DNA from: JAMOQA01 sp964420365
GTDB taxonomy: Bacteria; Acidobacteriota; Polarisedimenticolia; J045
Direction: 5' to 3'
Length of the DNA stretch: 64,000 nucleotides
NCBI GenBank assembly: GCA_964420365.1
Contig: CAYQTA010000077.1
Coordinates: forward strand, 62,001-126,000
In this document: positions 24,091 through 32,528 of the stretch, in pieces
Layout: every line of letters starts with the position of its first letter
Position numbering within the stretch: the stretch's first letter is position 1
Position numbers and translations under genes: made by a program
Notes under the pieces: generated by a model
Database searches by the model: none
What the model saw: only the letters and a program-made list of their open reading frames with translations
Told to the model about the DNA's origin: nothing

Positions 24091-25386
24091 ATGATGCCCC
24101 ACCGGGTTGCGAGGCTGATTGCCATCCTTTCGCTTTCTCTTTTTGCGGTTCTCCTGGCCGCCCAGGGTGACGCCCTCGCCCTGAAGATCACGGGCAAGGT
24201 CGTCGACGAGGACGGCAACCCGGTGCGCAAGGCCCGGGTGACGCTCCAGCCCGCGACCAACGGGCAACCGGACCCGGCGGCGGGAGTCAAGCTGACGATC
24301 CGCACCAACAAGAGGGGCAGGTTCATCTTCGGGTTCGCCAAGGCGGGCGAGTACCTGGTCTCGGTGGACGCGGGCGACCTCCAGCTCCACGAGGTCACCG
24401 TGAAGATGCGGGACAAGGACAACCATCCCCCGCTCCTGCCGGACGGGACCGTGATCGAGGACCGGACCAGCCCGGTCGATCCCACGAACCCCGTCATCGA
24501 CATCCGGATCCCCCACAGGATCGTCTACTCCGTGATCATCGACATGGTCGTCGGCGCGCCCCGCCAGCCGCAACCGGCCGGCGGGATCGTCCTCGACAAG
24601 GACGCCAAGGAGGCCCAGGCGATCCTCGACGACGTCAACGCGGGGAACTACGCCCACGCGCTGGAACAGCTCGACGACCTTCTCTCGCGGCAGCAGGACA
24701 ACGCCGCCCTCTGGTACGTCAAGGGGTTCGCCCTGGTGAAGAGCGGCCGCGCCGCCGAGGCCGAGGCGCCCCTGCGCAGGGCCCTCGAGATCGATCCCGA
24801 GCTCGAGGGGGCATGGGGCCTGCTCGGCGAGGTCCTGGCCGAGGCGGGGCGCTACGAGGAAGCGGTGGAGGCCCTGCGCAAGGAAGTCGCCCGGACGGAG
24901 GACCCGCACCAGAAGGCGCTCTTCCAGCTCGCCCTGGGACAGGCGCTGCTGGAGCTCGACCGGCCCGGGGAGGCCATCCCGCCCCTCGAGGAGGCCCATG
25001 CCGCCCTGCCCGACAACCCCCAGGTGGCCCTCCAGCTCGCCGACGCCTACATCCGGGCCGGCCAGGAGGCCCGCGCCGACGAGCTGATCTCCGGCGGGAT
25101 CGATCCCCACGACGCGGCGGTCCTGCATTACAATCTCGCCGCCAACCTGCTCCGCAAGAAGCAGTACGCGGACGCGATCCCCCACCTCGAGAAGGCATAC
25201 GAGATGGACCCGAAGATGGTCCAGGCCCTTTCCTACGAGGCCCAGGCATGGCTTTCGCTCGGCGACACGGCGAAGGCGATCGCGGCCTACGAGAAGTACC
25301 TGGCGGCCGCTCCGGACGCCCCGGATGCCGCCGACGTGAGGAAGATCATCGACGCGCTCCGACAGACCACGGGGCAGCAGAAGTGA
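24091..25386 (+). CDS. Exported carboxypeptidase-regulatory/TPR protein
   Basis: A 431-residue exported protein. The signal peptide (LSLFAVLLAAQGDALA) is followed by a carboxypeptidase-regulatory-like beta-sandwich (ITGKVVDEDGNPVRKARVTL, GRFIFGFAKAGEYLVSVDAG), then six or so TPR motifs from about residue 170 (NAALWYVKGFALVKSGRAAE, EGAWGLLGEVLAEAGRYEEA, AVLHYNLAANLLRKKQYAD). AGGAGACGAGAGCGAC lies before the double ATG; either Met may be used. It is likely a periplasmic scaffold. It lies directly upstream of the large TonB receptor and may share its transcript, driven by the sigma-54 site. Confidence 0.82.
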   Translation: MMPHRVARLIAILSLSLFAVLLAAQGDALALKITGKVVDEDGNPVRKARVTLQPATNGQPDPAAGVKLTIRTNKRGRFIFGFAKAGEYLVSVDAGDLQLHEVTVKMRDKDNHPPLLPDGTVIEDRTSPVDPTNPVIDIRIPHRIVYSVIIDMVVGAPRQPQPAGGIVLDKDAKEAQAILDDVNAGNYAHALEQLDDLLSRQQDNAALWYVKGFALVKSGRAAEAEAPLRRALEIDPELEGAWGLLGEVLAEAGRYEEAVEALRKEVARTEDPHQKALFQLALGQALLELDRPGEAIPPLEEAHAALPDNPQVALQLADAYIRAGQEARADELISGGIDPHDAAVLHYNLAANLLRKKQYADAIPHLEKAYEMDPKMVQALSYEAQAWLSLGDTAKAIAAYEKYLAAAPDAPDAADVRKIIDALRQTTGQQK

Positions 25387-25390
25387 CCGT

Positions 25391-25413
25391 CGCCCCGGCA
25401 CGGTGCCGGGGCG
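25391..25413 (+). terminator. GC-rich hairpin between the TPR gene and the TonB receptor
   Basis: A 9-bp stem (CGCCCCGGC/GCCGGGGCG, loop ACGGT) with no T-run. It could be an attenuator or mRNA-processing hairpin that separates expression of the two genes rather than a full terminator. Confidence 0.4.
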
Positions 25414-25508
25414 CGGGGAGGAGTTGATGCCGGGCGAGAAACCCGGCGACAAGGCGCAAGGAGATCCCCCGGCCCGCGGGCACGGGGGCCAACCAGAGGA
25501 GGAGAAGC

Positions 25509-28500
25509 ATGAGGAAAGCGTGGCTCATCATCGCCCTGGCGATGGTCCTCGCCTTCCCGGCGGTGGTCCTCGCCCAGCAGCCGACGACCGGTACCCTGCA
25601 GGGCGTCGTCGGCGACCGGGACGGGAAGCCGCTGCCGGGCGCGACGGTCGTCGTCTCGGGGCCCCTGGGTGAGCGTGGCGTCCAGACGGACGAGAACGGG
25701 AACTTCACGATCCCGTTCCTCCCGCCCGGGACCTACACGGTCAAGGTCTCGATGCCGGGTTACGCCACCATCGAGACCGAGGTCGAGGTCAACGCCGGGC
25801 AGCGGACCCGCCTGCCCCTGACCCTGACCACCGGGAAGACGGAGGAGATCACGGTCACCAGCGCGGCGCCGCTGGTCGACCCGAAGCGCCTCGAGGTGAT
25901 CAACAACTTCAAGGCGGCCGAGACGATCGAGACGATGCCGGTCGGCCGGAACTTCACCTCGGTCGTCTCGATCGCGCCGGGCGTCGTCTCCGGTCTCGGG
26001 ACCGGTGGCGGCAACTACTCGATCGGTGGCGCCTCCGGCCTCGAGAACTCCTACATCATCGACGGCGTCAACATCACCGACTCCGGCTACGGTGGCGTCG
26101 GCACCTACTCCCTGGTGTTCGGCTCCCTCGGCACCGGGATCACCACCGACTTCCTCGAGGAGGTCCAGGTCAAGACCGCCGGCTTCGAGGCCGAGTACGG
26201 CCAGGCCCTCGGCGGCGTCATCAACGCCGTCGTGAAGTCGGGGACCAACGAGCTCAAGGGCTCCGTCCGCGTCTTCCTCGACCCCGACTCCTGGGAGGCG
26301 TGGGGGAAGGACGTCAGCCTGCCGTCCGGAGCGGTCAACGTCCATGACCACAAGACGACCGACCTCGGCATCTCCGCGGGCGGTCCGATCATCAAGGACA
26401 AGCTCTTCTGGTTCGCGGCCTACAACCCCGTGAGCAGTTCCTCGGTGCGCTACATCGAGAAGGTCACGAACCCGATCGTCGCCTACGAGCCGGCCACCGC
26501 GGCGACCTACCCGGACCCCCTGTTCTACCCGGGAGCCCGTTCCAGCCGGGAGATCGAGCGTGACCGCGACAACTACGCGGCCAAGTTCTCCTGGTACGTC
26601 ACGCCGAACCACCGGCTCGACCTGACCCTGTTCGGCGATCCGTCCGACGGTGACGGCCGTTCCGGCATCAGCGCCGGTACCTTCGTCATGGACGGAGACA
26701 CCGACGGCGACGGCGTCCTCGACATGCAGAAGATCGCGGCCGGCTTCTCCAACAACGGCCGCCGGTCCGACATCGACTACGGCGCCGACCAGCAGTCCCT
26801 GAAGTACAACGGCCTCTTCGGCGGCGAGTGGTTCGTCGAGGCCCAGATCAGCCACCGGAAGAACGACTTCAAGGAGAAGCCGCTGGTCAACGACTACGCC
26901 TACTCCGACATCCGGGTCTACTACGAGTGGCTGATCCCGGCCTACCTCGGGCTGCCCTCGACCATCGACAGCGGCGCGCCCCTGTACTCCGGCGGCCCGG
27001 GCTACATCGGCCCGAAGACCGACGAGACCTGGGACTACGCGCTCAAGGTCTCCAAGACCTGGGGCAACCACGAGGTCAAGTTCGGGTACGAGTACTTCGA
27101 CCTGGAGTACGAGCAGCCCTCGATCTACTCCGGTCCGAACACCACCTTCTACTTCCCCGGCGAGAACTACGACGCCGACCCGACCGACGTGATCCCGCTG
27201 AAGTCGACGTCCGGTGCCTCGGTCAGCGTTCGCGGCGGTATCCCGACGTGCGCGACCTGCATGATCTCCGCCGGCAATCCCTACTACCGGGTGACCCGGG
27301 CCCGCTTCAACCCGGAGCCCGGTCCCGTCAAGGGATACGAGCAGGCGTTCTTCGTCCAGGACACCTGGACGCTGAACGACAAGTGGGTCGTCAAGCTCGG
27401 TCTCCGCTCCTCGAAGCAGAAGCTCGAGGGTGCCGGCTCGTTCACGATGAACCTGAGCCGGAGCACGACCGTGCCGAACCGCTTCACCTCCGACCCGACC
27501 CACTTCTCCCCGAGCGAGTACTCCTTCGACACCGAGTACTCCCCGCGGATCGGCGTCAGCTTCGATCCGTACGGCAACGGCAAGACCAAGATCTACGCCC
27601 ACTACGGCCGCTACTACGAGCGGGTCCCGGCGGACCTCGCGGTGCGCTCCTTCTCCAACGAGTTCGGCACCTCGAAGTTCGAGTTCACCGACCCGCTCCT
27701 GACCAACTACCGCGGCACCTCGATCTACCTGCAGGGCTTCAGCAAGACCCGCGTCCAGTCCGGCACGAAGCTCCCGTACGAGGACGAGTACGTGATCGGC
27801 TGGCAGCAGCTTCTCGCCCCGGACCTCTCCCTCGAGATCCGCGGGATCTACCGTGACCAGGGCCGCGTCCTCGAGGACGTGCAGTTCAACACGGTCGAGG
27901 CGATCGAGAACTACTACTACGGCGTCGACGTCAACGGGAACGGCATCCTCGACGACGACATCACCGAGATCCCGTTCCCCGGCATGGGCTTCGCCACCTT
28001 CGGCGAGTACGTCCTGGCGAACCCCGGTGACAACACCGGCAGCGCCTTCGGCGAGCCCGAGCGCGAGTACAAGGCGCTCGAGATCGTGATCCAGAAGCGG
28101 CTCTCGAACAACTGGCAGCTGACCGCCAACTACCGGTACTCCCGCCTGCGGGGGAACTACGAGGGTCTCTTCCGGAACGACAACGGGCAGTCGGACCCGA
28201 ACATCACCTCCCTGTTCGACTTCCCGTACTCCCCGATCATGCGCGGCCAGTACGAGTCCGGTCCGCTGAACACCGACCGGCCGCACGTGCTGCACATCCT
28301 CGGGACCTACTTCTTCGACAACGGCTTCGAGATCGGCGGTGGCTTCCACTGGCAGTCCGGCGTGCCGCGGACGGCCCTGCTCGCCCACCCGAACTACCAG
28401 AACGGCGGCGAGCTCCCCGGGCAGGATCCGCGCTACTTCGTGCACGACGGCACCCAGTGGGTCCTCCAGCCGGGTTCCGGTGACTTCCTCGGGTCCTACA

Positions 28501-28757
28501 CCGATGCCCCGCGCGGCAGCCTCGGGCGCACGCCGGACATCGGCACCATCGACCTGCACCTCGGCTACAAGCGGCAGATCAAGAACACCAACCTGAAGGT
28601 CACCCTCGACGTCTTCAACCTGTTCAACAACCAGGAGGTCTACCTCCTGGACGACGAGGTGGAGTACATCGCCAACGTGCCGAACGCGAACTTCAACAAG
28701 ATCCTCGCGTACCAGGCGCCGCGGTTCATCCGCCTCGGCGTGATCTGGGACTGGTAG
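25509..28757 (+). CDS. Oar-like TonB-dependent outer-membrane receptor
   Basis: A 1082-residue receptor. A signal peptide (MRKAWLIIALAMVLAFPAVV) precedes a carboxypeptidase-regulatory domain (LQGVVGDRDGKPLPGATVVV, GTYTVKVSMPGY), then a plug (ETIETMPVGRNFTSVVSIAP, GASGLENSYIIDGVNITDSG, GFEAEYGQALGGVINAVVKS) and a long barrel rich in Tyr/Asn strands. It ends in RLGVIWDW, an aromatic C-terminus fit for the outer membrane. The plug and N-terminal domain match the Oar group common in Acidobacteriota and Myxococcota. The ligand is unknown. GGAGGAGAAGC precedes the ATG. Codons here are more uniform (GTC, ATC, AAC, GAG) than in neighbours, which suggests high expression. Confidence 0.9.
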   Translation: MRKAWLIIALAMVLAFPAVVLAQQPTTGTLQGVVGDRDGKPLPGATVVVSGPLGERGVQTDENGNFTIPFLPPGTYTVKVSMPGYATIETEVEVNAGQRTRLPLTLTTGKTEEITVTSAAPLVDPKRLEVINNFKAAETIETMPVGRNFTSVVSIAPGVVSGLGTGGGNYSIGGASGLENSYIIDGVNITDSGYGGVGTYSLVFGSLGTGITTDFLEEVQVKTAGFEAEYGQALGGVINAVVKSGTNELKGSVRVFLDPDSWEAWGKDVSLPSGAVNVHDHKTTDLGISAGGPIIKDKLFWFAAYNPVSSSSVRYIEKVTNPIVAYEPATAATYPDPLFYPGARSSREIERDRDNYAAKFSWYVTPNHRLDLTLFGDPSDGDGRSGISAGTFVMDGDTDGDGVLDMQKIAAGFSNNGRRSDIDYGADQQSLKYNGLFGGEWFVEAQISHRKNDFKEKPLVNDYAYSDIRVYYEWLIPAYLGLPSTIDSGAPLYSGGPGYIGPKTDETWDYALKVSKTWGNHEVKFGYEYFDLEYEQPSIYSGPNTTFYFPGENYDADPTDVIPLKSTSGASVSVRGGIPTCATCMISAGNPYYRVTRARFNPEPGPVKGYEQAFFVQDTWTLNDKWVVKLGLRSSKQKLEGAGSFTMNLSRSTTVPNRFTSDPTHFSPSEYSFDTEYSPRIGVSFDPYGNGKTKIYAHYGRYYERVPADLAVRSFSNEFGTSKFEFTDPLLTNYRGTSIYLQGFSKTRVQSGTKLPYEDEYVIGWQQLLAPDLSLEIRGIYRDQGRVLEDVQFNTVEAIENYYYGVDVNGNGILDDDITEIPFPGMGFATFGEYVLANPGDNTGSAFGEPEREYKALEIVIQKRLSNNWQLTANYRYSRLRGNYEGLFRNDNGQSDPNITSLFDFPYSPIMRGQYESGPLNTDRPHVLHILGTYFFDNGFEIGGGFHWQSGVPRTALLAHPNYQNGGELPGQDPRYFVHDGTQWVLQPGSGDFLGSYTDAPRGSLGRTPDIGTIDLHLGYKRQIKNTNLKVTLDVFNLFNNQEVYLLDDEVEYIANVPNANFNKILAYQAPRFIRLGVIWDW

Positions 28758-28783
28758 TCTCCCGGATCGACCCACGCGCAACC

Positions 28784-28820
28784 CGGGGAGGGCCCGAACG
28801 GGCCCTCCCCGTTCTCTTTT
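28784..28820 (+). terminator. Rho-independent terminator after the TonB receptor
   Basis: A 12-bp stem (CGGGGAGGGCCC/GGGCCCTCCCCG, loop GAAC) followed by TTCTCTTTT, the clearest intrinsic terminator in the window. Confidence 0.88.
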
Positions 28821-28881
28821 GGCCCCCCGGGGCCCGTGGCACAATGGCCCTCCCGCGGTCCCCGCGGGAGGAGGTCCACCG

Positions 28882-31686
28882 GTGACCCGTTCCCGCCTCG
28901 CAGCAGCCGTCCTCGTCCTTCTCGCGCTCTTCCTTGCCGGCCTCGTCGCCTGGCGATCCCTTCCCGGCGCCGGGGCCGGCAGCGTGCTGCTCGTCCCCCA
29001 CCGGGCCGTCGCCGGGCCGGCCCGCGTCGTCACCGCCCCCTGGGTCCCGCGCATCGTCCTCGCGACGCCGGCCCCCTTCGCCATCGAGACCGAGGCGGCG
29101 ACCGGGGAAGGAGCCTCCTGGCCGCTGCGGGTCGAGGGATCCCTTGCACTCGACGCCGCCCGGATCGAGCCCGGCACCGTGGACGAGATCCTCGCCGCGG
29201 GGTCCATCGTCGCCTGGCTCCGGGCGCGCCTCGAGGACGCGCTTCCGGCGGCCCTCGGGGACCTCTCCACCCGGGAGCTGCTTGCCGCTCCCGCACGGCT
29301 CGCCCCCCCGCTCCGGCGGGAGCTCGCCGCGCGCCTGCCGGCCGGGATCGGAGTCGAGCGCCTGGCCACCTTCCTCGTGACCCGCCCCGAGGAGGCCCGC
29401 GCCGCCGCCCTGGCCGCCGTGCGGGAGAAGGTCCGGGACCCGGTCGCACGGGTTCTCTACGTCGGCCTCGACGCCGCCGACTGGGAGATCATCGACGAGA
29501 TGGTCGCCCGGGGAGACCTGCCGACCTTCCGGCGGCTCCAGCGGGAGGGCGTCCGGGCGGACCTCCTCTCGTACGACCCGATGATGTCCCCGATCCTCTG
29601 GACGACGGCCCTGACCGGCCGGACGCCCGACGCCCACGGGGTCTGCGACTTCACGATGAACGGCCCGGGGGGAGAGCGGGAACCGATCTCGTCCCGGGCC
29701 CGGAAGGTCCCGGCGATCTGGGAGATCCTGGGAACGATGGGCCAGGCGTCCGGGTTCGTCGCCTTCTGGGCGACCCACCCGGCCGAGCAGGTGCGGGGAG
29801 TCCTCGTCGCCGACACGGCCAAGGGAATGATGGCCGACCCGGACACTCGCCCTCCCCTTCCCGCCGGCACCGAGTGGCCTCCCGGCTTCATCGAGGAACA
29901 CTGGGAAGAGCTGTGGCGTGCGGACACCGTTCCCGCCGCCGCCGTGCGGGTCTATGCGCCGCGGCTCACGGACCCGCTGATCGAGCGGGGCCGCCGCTGG
30001 TGGACCGATCCCGCGTTCAAGAAGGAGTGGAAGGCCCGGCGGAAGAAGGGCGGCCGCCGCATGCCCCCCGAGGCGTTCCTCGTCAAGCTGGCCGCCGAGA
30101 ACCACAACCTCGAGGTGCTGACCCGGGCGCTCCTGGCGCGGCCCGACCTCGGCGTCGTCGGCGTCTACTTCGAGGCGATCGACATGGTCGGGCACAACTT
30201 CCAGCACCTGGCCCCCCCGCCCCTCCCCGGTGCTCCCCCCGCGGAAGTCCGGCTCTACGGCGACGTCGTCGAGAACACGTACCGCCAGCAGGACGCCATG
30301 CTGGGACGCCTCCTCGAGGCGGCTGGACCCGGCACGGTGGTCATCGTGCACTCGGACCACGGGTTCCTGTGGGGACCGCGGCGGCGCACCGACATGCTGC
30401 CCTACACCACGGGCCAGCCGGTCGAGTGGCACCGGCACGAGGGCATGTTCGCCGCCTGGGGAGGGCCGGTCCGTCGGGGCGTCCGCGTTCCGCCCGTGAC
30501 CCTCTACGACATCACGCCGACGATCCTCGCCCTGCGCGGCCTGCCCCCCGGGAAGGACATGCCGGGCAAGGTGCGAGCCGACCTGTTCGATCCCGCCACC
30601 CGCGACCGCCTGCCGCCGGGGCGGATCCCCTCGTGGGACCCGCTGGTGCCTCCCCGCACGTGGGCCGAGATGGGCGACGAGGACCTGGCCCGCGTCCGGG
30701 AGGAGATGCTCGAACAGCTCCGCGGTCTCGGTTACATCGGGGACACGGGGAGTGACGCCCGGAAACCGGTCGCGCCCGCGGCCGGCCCGGCGGGGGGGGA
30801 GCAGAGCCCCCGCGTGACCTACTGGCGGAACCTGGCCACCTGGTACATGAACCAGGACCGGTTCGCCGACGCGGAACGCGCGCTCCTCGCGGCGAACCGG
30901 GTGAGGAAGCTGCCCAAGACCTACTGGCTCCTCTCCGAGGCACGGGCGGCCCGCGGCGACCTGGCCGGCGCGATCGCGGCCCTCGAGGAGGGATTCCGCG
31001 AGCTGCCGGACAAGATGACGCCCGAGGCGGTCCGCTGGCTCGTCGAGCTCCATCTTCGGCAGGGCGACGTCGCCGCGGCCGAGCGGGCCCTCGAGAACCA
31101 CCGCGAACTGGTCGCCCGGGACGGGGCGACCCGCGAGACCATCCTCGGGAGGATCGCCGAGGCCCGGGGGGATCGGGAGGGGGCCCGGAAGCACTACCTG
31201 GCCGCCCTCCGCGAGGACCCGCGCCAGGCACGGGCCGCGGAGCGGTACGCGGCCCTGGCCGCGACCCCCGAGGACCGGGCCGTGCTCCTGCCCCTCCTCC
31301 GGCGCGGTGTCCGGCAGGACCCCAAGATCGAGCTCTACTGGAAGATGATCGGCCTGATCCTCACGGAGCAGGGGGACGTCGCGGGAGCGGCAGAGGCGTT
31401 CCACCGGGCCGCGGAACTCGACCCGGGAGACGACCGGCTGCGCGTCAACGAGGCGATCGCCCTCCTCCGGGCCGGACGAGAACCGGAGGCGGCGGCCGTC
31501 CTCGAGGAACTGGCCCAGCGGAAGACCCGGATCCCGGCGGCATGGATCAACCTCGGCCTCGTCCGCGCTCGCGCGGGCGACTGGAAGGGCGCCCTCGCGG
31601 CGTTCGAGGAGGCTCGCCGTCTCGGTGCCCGGAGCCCGGTCGTCGAGAAGGGGATCGCCGAGGCGCGACGCCGCCTGGGGCGCTGA
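28882..31686 (+). CDS. Type I phosphodiesterase-TPR fusion protein
   Basis: A 934-residue exported or membrane-anchored protein: N-terminal hydrophobic anchor, a helical region, then a phosphodiesterase/nucleotide pyrophosphatase domain of the alkaline phosphatase superfamily (VLYVGLDAADWEIIDEM, nucleophile region MMSPILWTTALTGRTPDAHG with Thr, EAIDMVGHNFQH, VIVHSDHGF). From about residue 630 the protein is TPR repeats to the end. The GTG start is chosen because GGGAGGAGG lies 7 bases before it; the frame is open upstream but lacks a site. It probably hydrolyses or transfers a phosphodiester group in the envelope, with TPRs for partner binding. Confidence 0.85.
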   Translation: MTRSRLAAAVLVLLALFLAGLVAWRSLPGAGAGSVLLVPHRAVAGPARVVTAPWVPRIVLATPAPFAIETEAATGEGASWPLRVEGSLALDAARIEPGTVDEILAAGSIVAWLRARLEDALPAALGDLSTRELLAAPARLAPPLRRELAARLPAGIGVERLATFLVTRPEEARAAALAAVREKVRDPVARVLYVGLDAADWEIIDEMVARGDLPTFRRLQREGVRADLLSYDPMMSPILWTTALTGRTPDAHGVCDFTMNGPGGEREPISSRARKVPAIWEILGTMGQASGFVAFWATHPAEQVRGVLVADTAKGMMADPDTRPPLPAGTEWPPGFIEEHWEELWRADTVPAAAVRVYAPRLTDPLIERGRRWWTDPAFKKEWKARRKKGGRRMPPEAFLVKLAAENHNLEVLTRALLARPDLGVVGVYFEAIDMVGHNFQHLAPPPLPGAPPAEVRLYGDVVENTYRQQDAMLGRLLEAAGPGTVVIVHSDHGFLWGPRRRTDMLPYTTGQPVEWHRHEGMFAAWGGPVRRGVRVPPVTLYDITPTILALRGLPPGKDMPGKVRADLFDPATRDRLPPGRIPSWDPLVPPRTWAEMGDEDLARVREEMLEQLRGLGYIGDTGSDARKPVAPAAGPAGGEQSPRVTYWRNLATWYMNQDRFADAERALLAANRVRKLPKTYWLLSEARAARGDLAGAIAALEEGFRELPDKMTPEAVRWLVELHLRQGDVAAAERALENHRELVARDGATRETILGRIAEARGDREGARKHYLAALREDPRQARAAERYAALAATPEDRAVLLPLLRRGVRQDPKIELYWKMIGLILTEQGDVAGAAEAFHRAAELDPGDDRLRVNEAIALLRAGREPEAAAVLEELAQRKTRIPAAWINLGLVRARAGDWKGALAAFEEARRLGARSPVVEKGIAEARRRLGR

Positions 31687-31692
31687 GGGGGG

Positions 31693-31971
31693 TCACTCGA
31701 CCAGGTCTCGCAGGAGCCGGGCGGGACGGAAGGCCACCCGCCGGGGCGGGGGAAACCCGGGGAGAAGCGGTTCCCGCGCCAGCCGCCGATCGGGACGGAG
31801 CACGAAGGTACCGAACCCGGCGAGCTGGAGCCGACCGTGGCGTACCAGCAGTTCCGCGAGCAGCCCCGGGGCCTGGCGGCGCCCCAGGAGCTCGTCCAGC
31901 ACGCGGCGGGCCTCCCGCGGCGCGAGACCGGTCCGCTCCGCCAGCAGTCCCGCCAGCACCTTTCGATCCAC
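31693..31971 (-). CDS. Divergent HU/IHF-family DNA-binding protein
   Basis: A 92-residue protein of HU size. The N-terminal helices match HU (VDRKVLAGLLAERTGLAPRE), and GRLQLAGFGTFVLRPDRR matches the core GFGTF strand. The beta-arm tip, normally R-N-P-x-T-G, reads REPLLPGF, and VAFRPARLLRDLV matches the terminal FKPGK region loosely. It should bind DNA, but bending may differ. The GTG start follows GGAGGACGCGCGCC. It is divergent from the small protein at 32.1 kb and convergent with the phosphodiesterase. Confidence 0.8.
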   Translation of the reverse strand: MDRKVLAGLLAERTGLAPREARRVLDELLGRRQAPGLLAELLVRHGRLQLAGFGTFVLRPDRRLAREPLLPGFPPPRRVAFRPARLLRDLVE

Positions 31972-32119
31972 GGCGCGCGTCCTCCGTCGTCGTCCCAGCG
32001 TAGCGCACCGTCCACCTCCCGGGAACGCGACCACCGCCCGCCGGCGGACCCGGGTTCCCGCCCTGGGAAACCGCTGCACCGCGAGGCGACGGATGCTAGC
32101 CTGCCCCCGGGAGGACCCC

Positions 32120-32524
32120 GTGCACGAGAACAAGGTCGTCGCCCATACCCGCAGCGGCAGGATCCTCAAGGGGGTCACGACGGACTTCGACCCCGGGCGC
32201 GAGACGTTCCACCTGCTGCCCGCGGAGGGCGGCGGGGTCCCGGTACGGCTCCGGGTCCGGGATCTCAAGGCCCTCTTCTACGTGCGCGACTACATGGGCA
32301 ACCGCGACTACGACCCGCCGCCCGGCTTCGGGCCCGCGCCGTCCCGGGGACGCCGTTGCGTCGTCACGTTCGAGGACGGGGAGGTGATCTTCGGTACGAC
32401 GCCCGACTGGTCGCCGGGGGCGGTAGGGTTCAACCTCTATCCCTCCGACCCCGAGGACAACAACGTCCGGATCTTCGTCGTCCGGGACGCGGTGCGGGAC
32501 GTCCGGTTCCCCGCCGACGACTGA
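32120..32524 (+). CDS. Small protein with an internal duplication
   Basis: A 134-residue soluble protein in two similar halves: KVVAHTRSGRILKGVTTDFD...FHLLP...VRDLKALFYV and RCVVTFEDGEVIFGTTPDWS...FNLYP...VRDAVRDVRF. Each half reads as a small beta barrel of the Sm or PilZ-like type. Similar proteins occur in Acidobacteriota as unnamed families. GGGAGGACCCC precedes the GTG, which sets the start. RNA or ligand binding is possible but not shown by any motif. Confidence 0.75.
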   Translation: MHENKVVAHTRSGRILKGVTTDFDPGRETFHLLPAEGGGVPVRLRVRDLKALFYVRDYMGNRDYDPPPGFGPAPSRGRRCVVTFEDGEVIFGTTPDWSPGAVGFNLYPSDPEDNNVRIFVVRDAVRDVRFPADD

Positions 32525-32528
32525 GCGG

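Noticed and set aside
25287..29369. A 1360-codon minus-strand frame opposite the TonB receptor
   Set aside because: The translation is Val/Gly/Glu/Arg low-complexity and lies across a receptor with signal peptide, plug and barrel. Third-position bias favours the plus strand.
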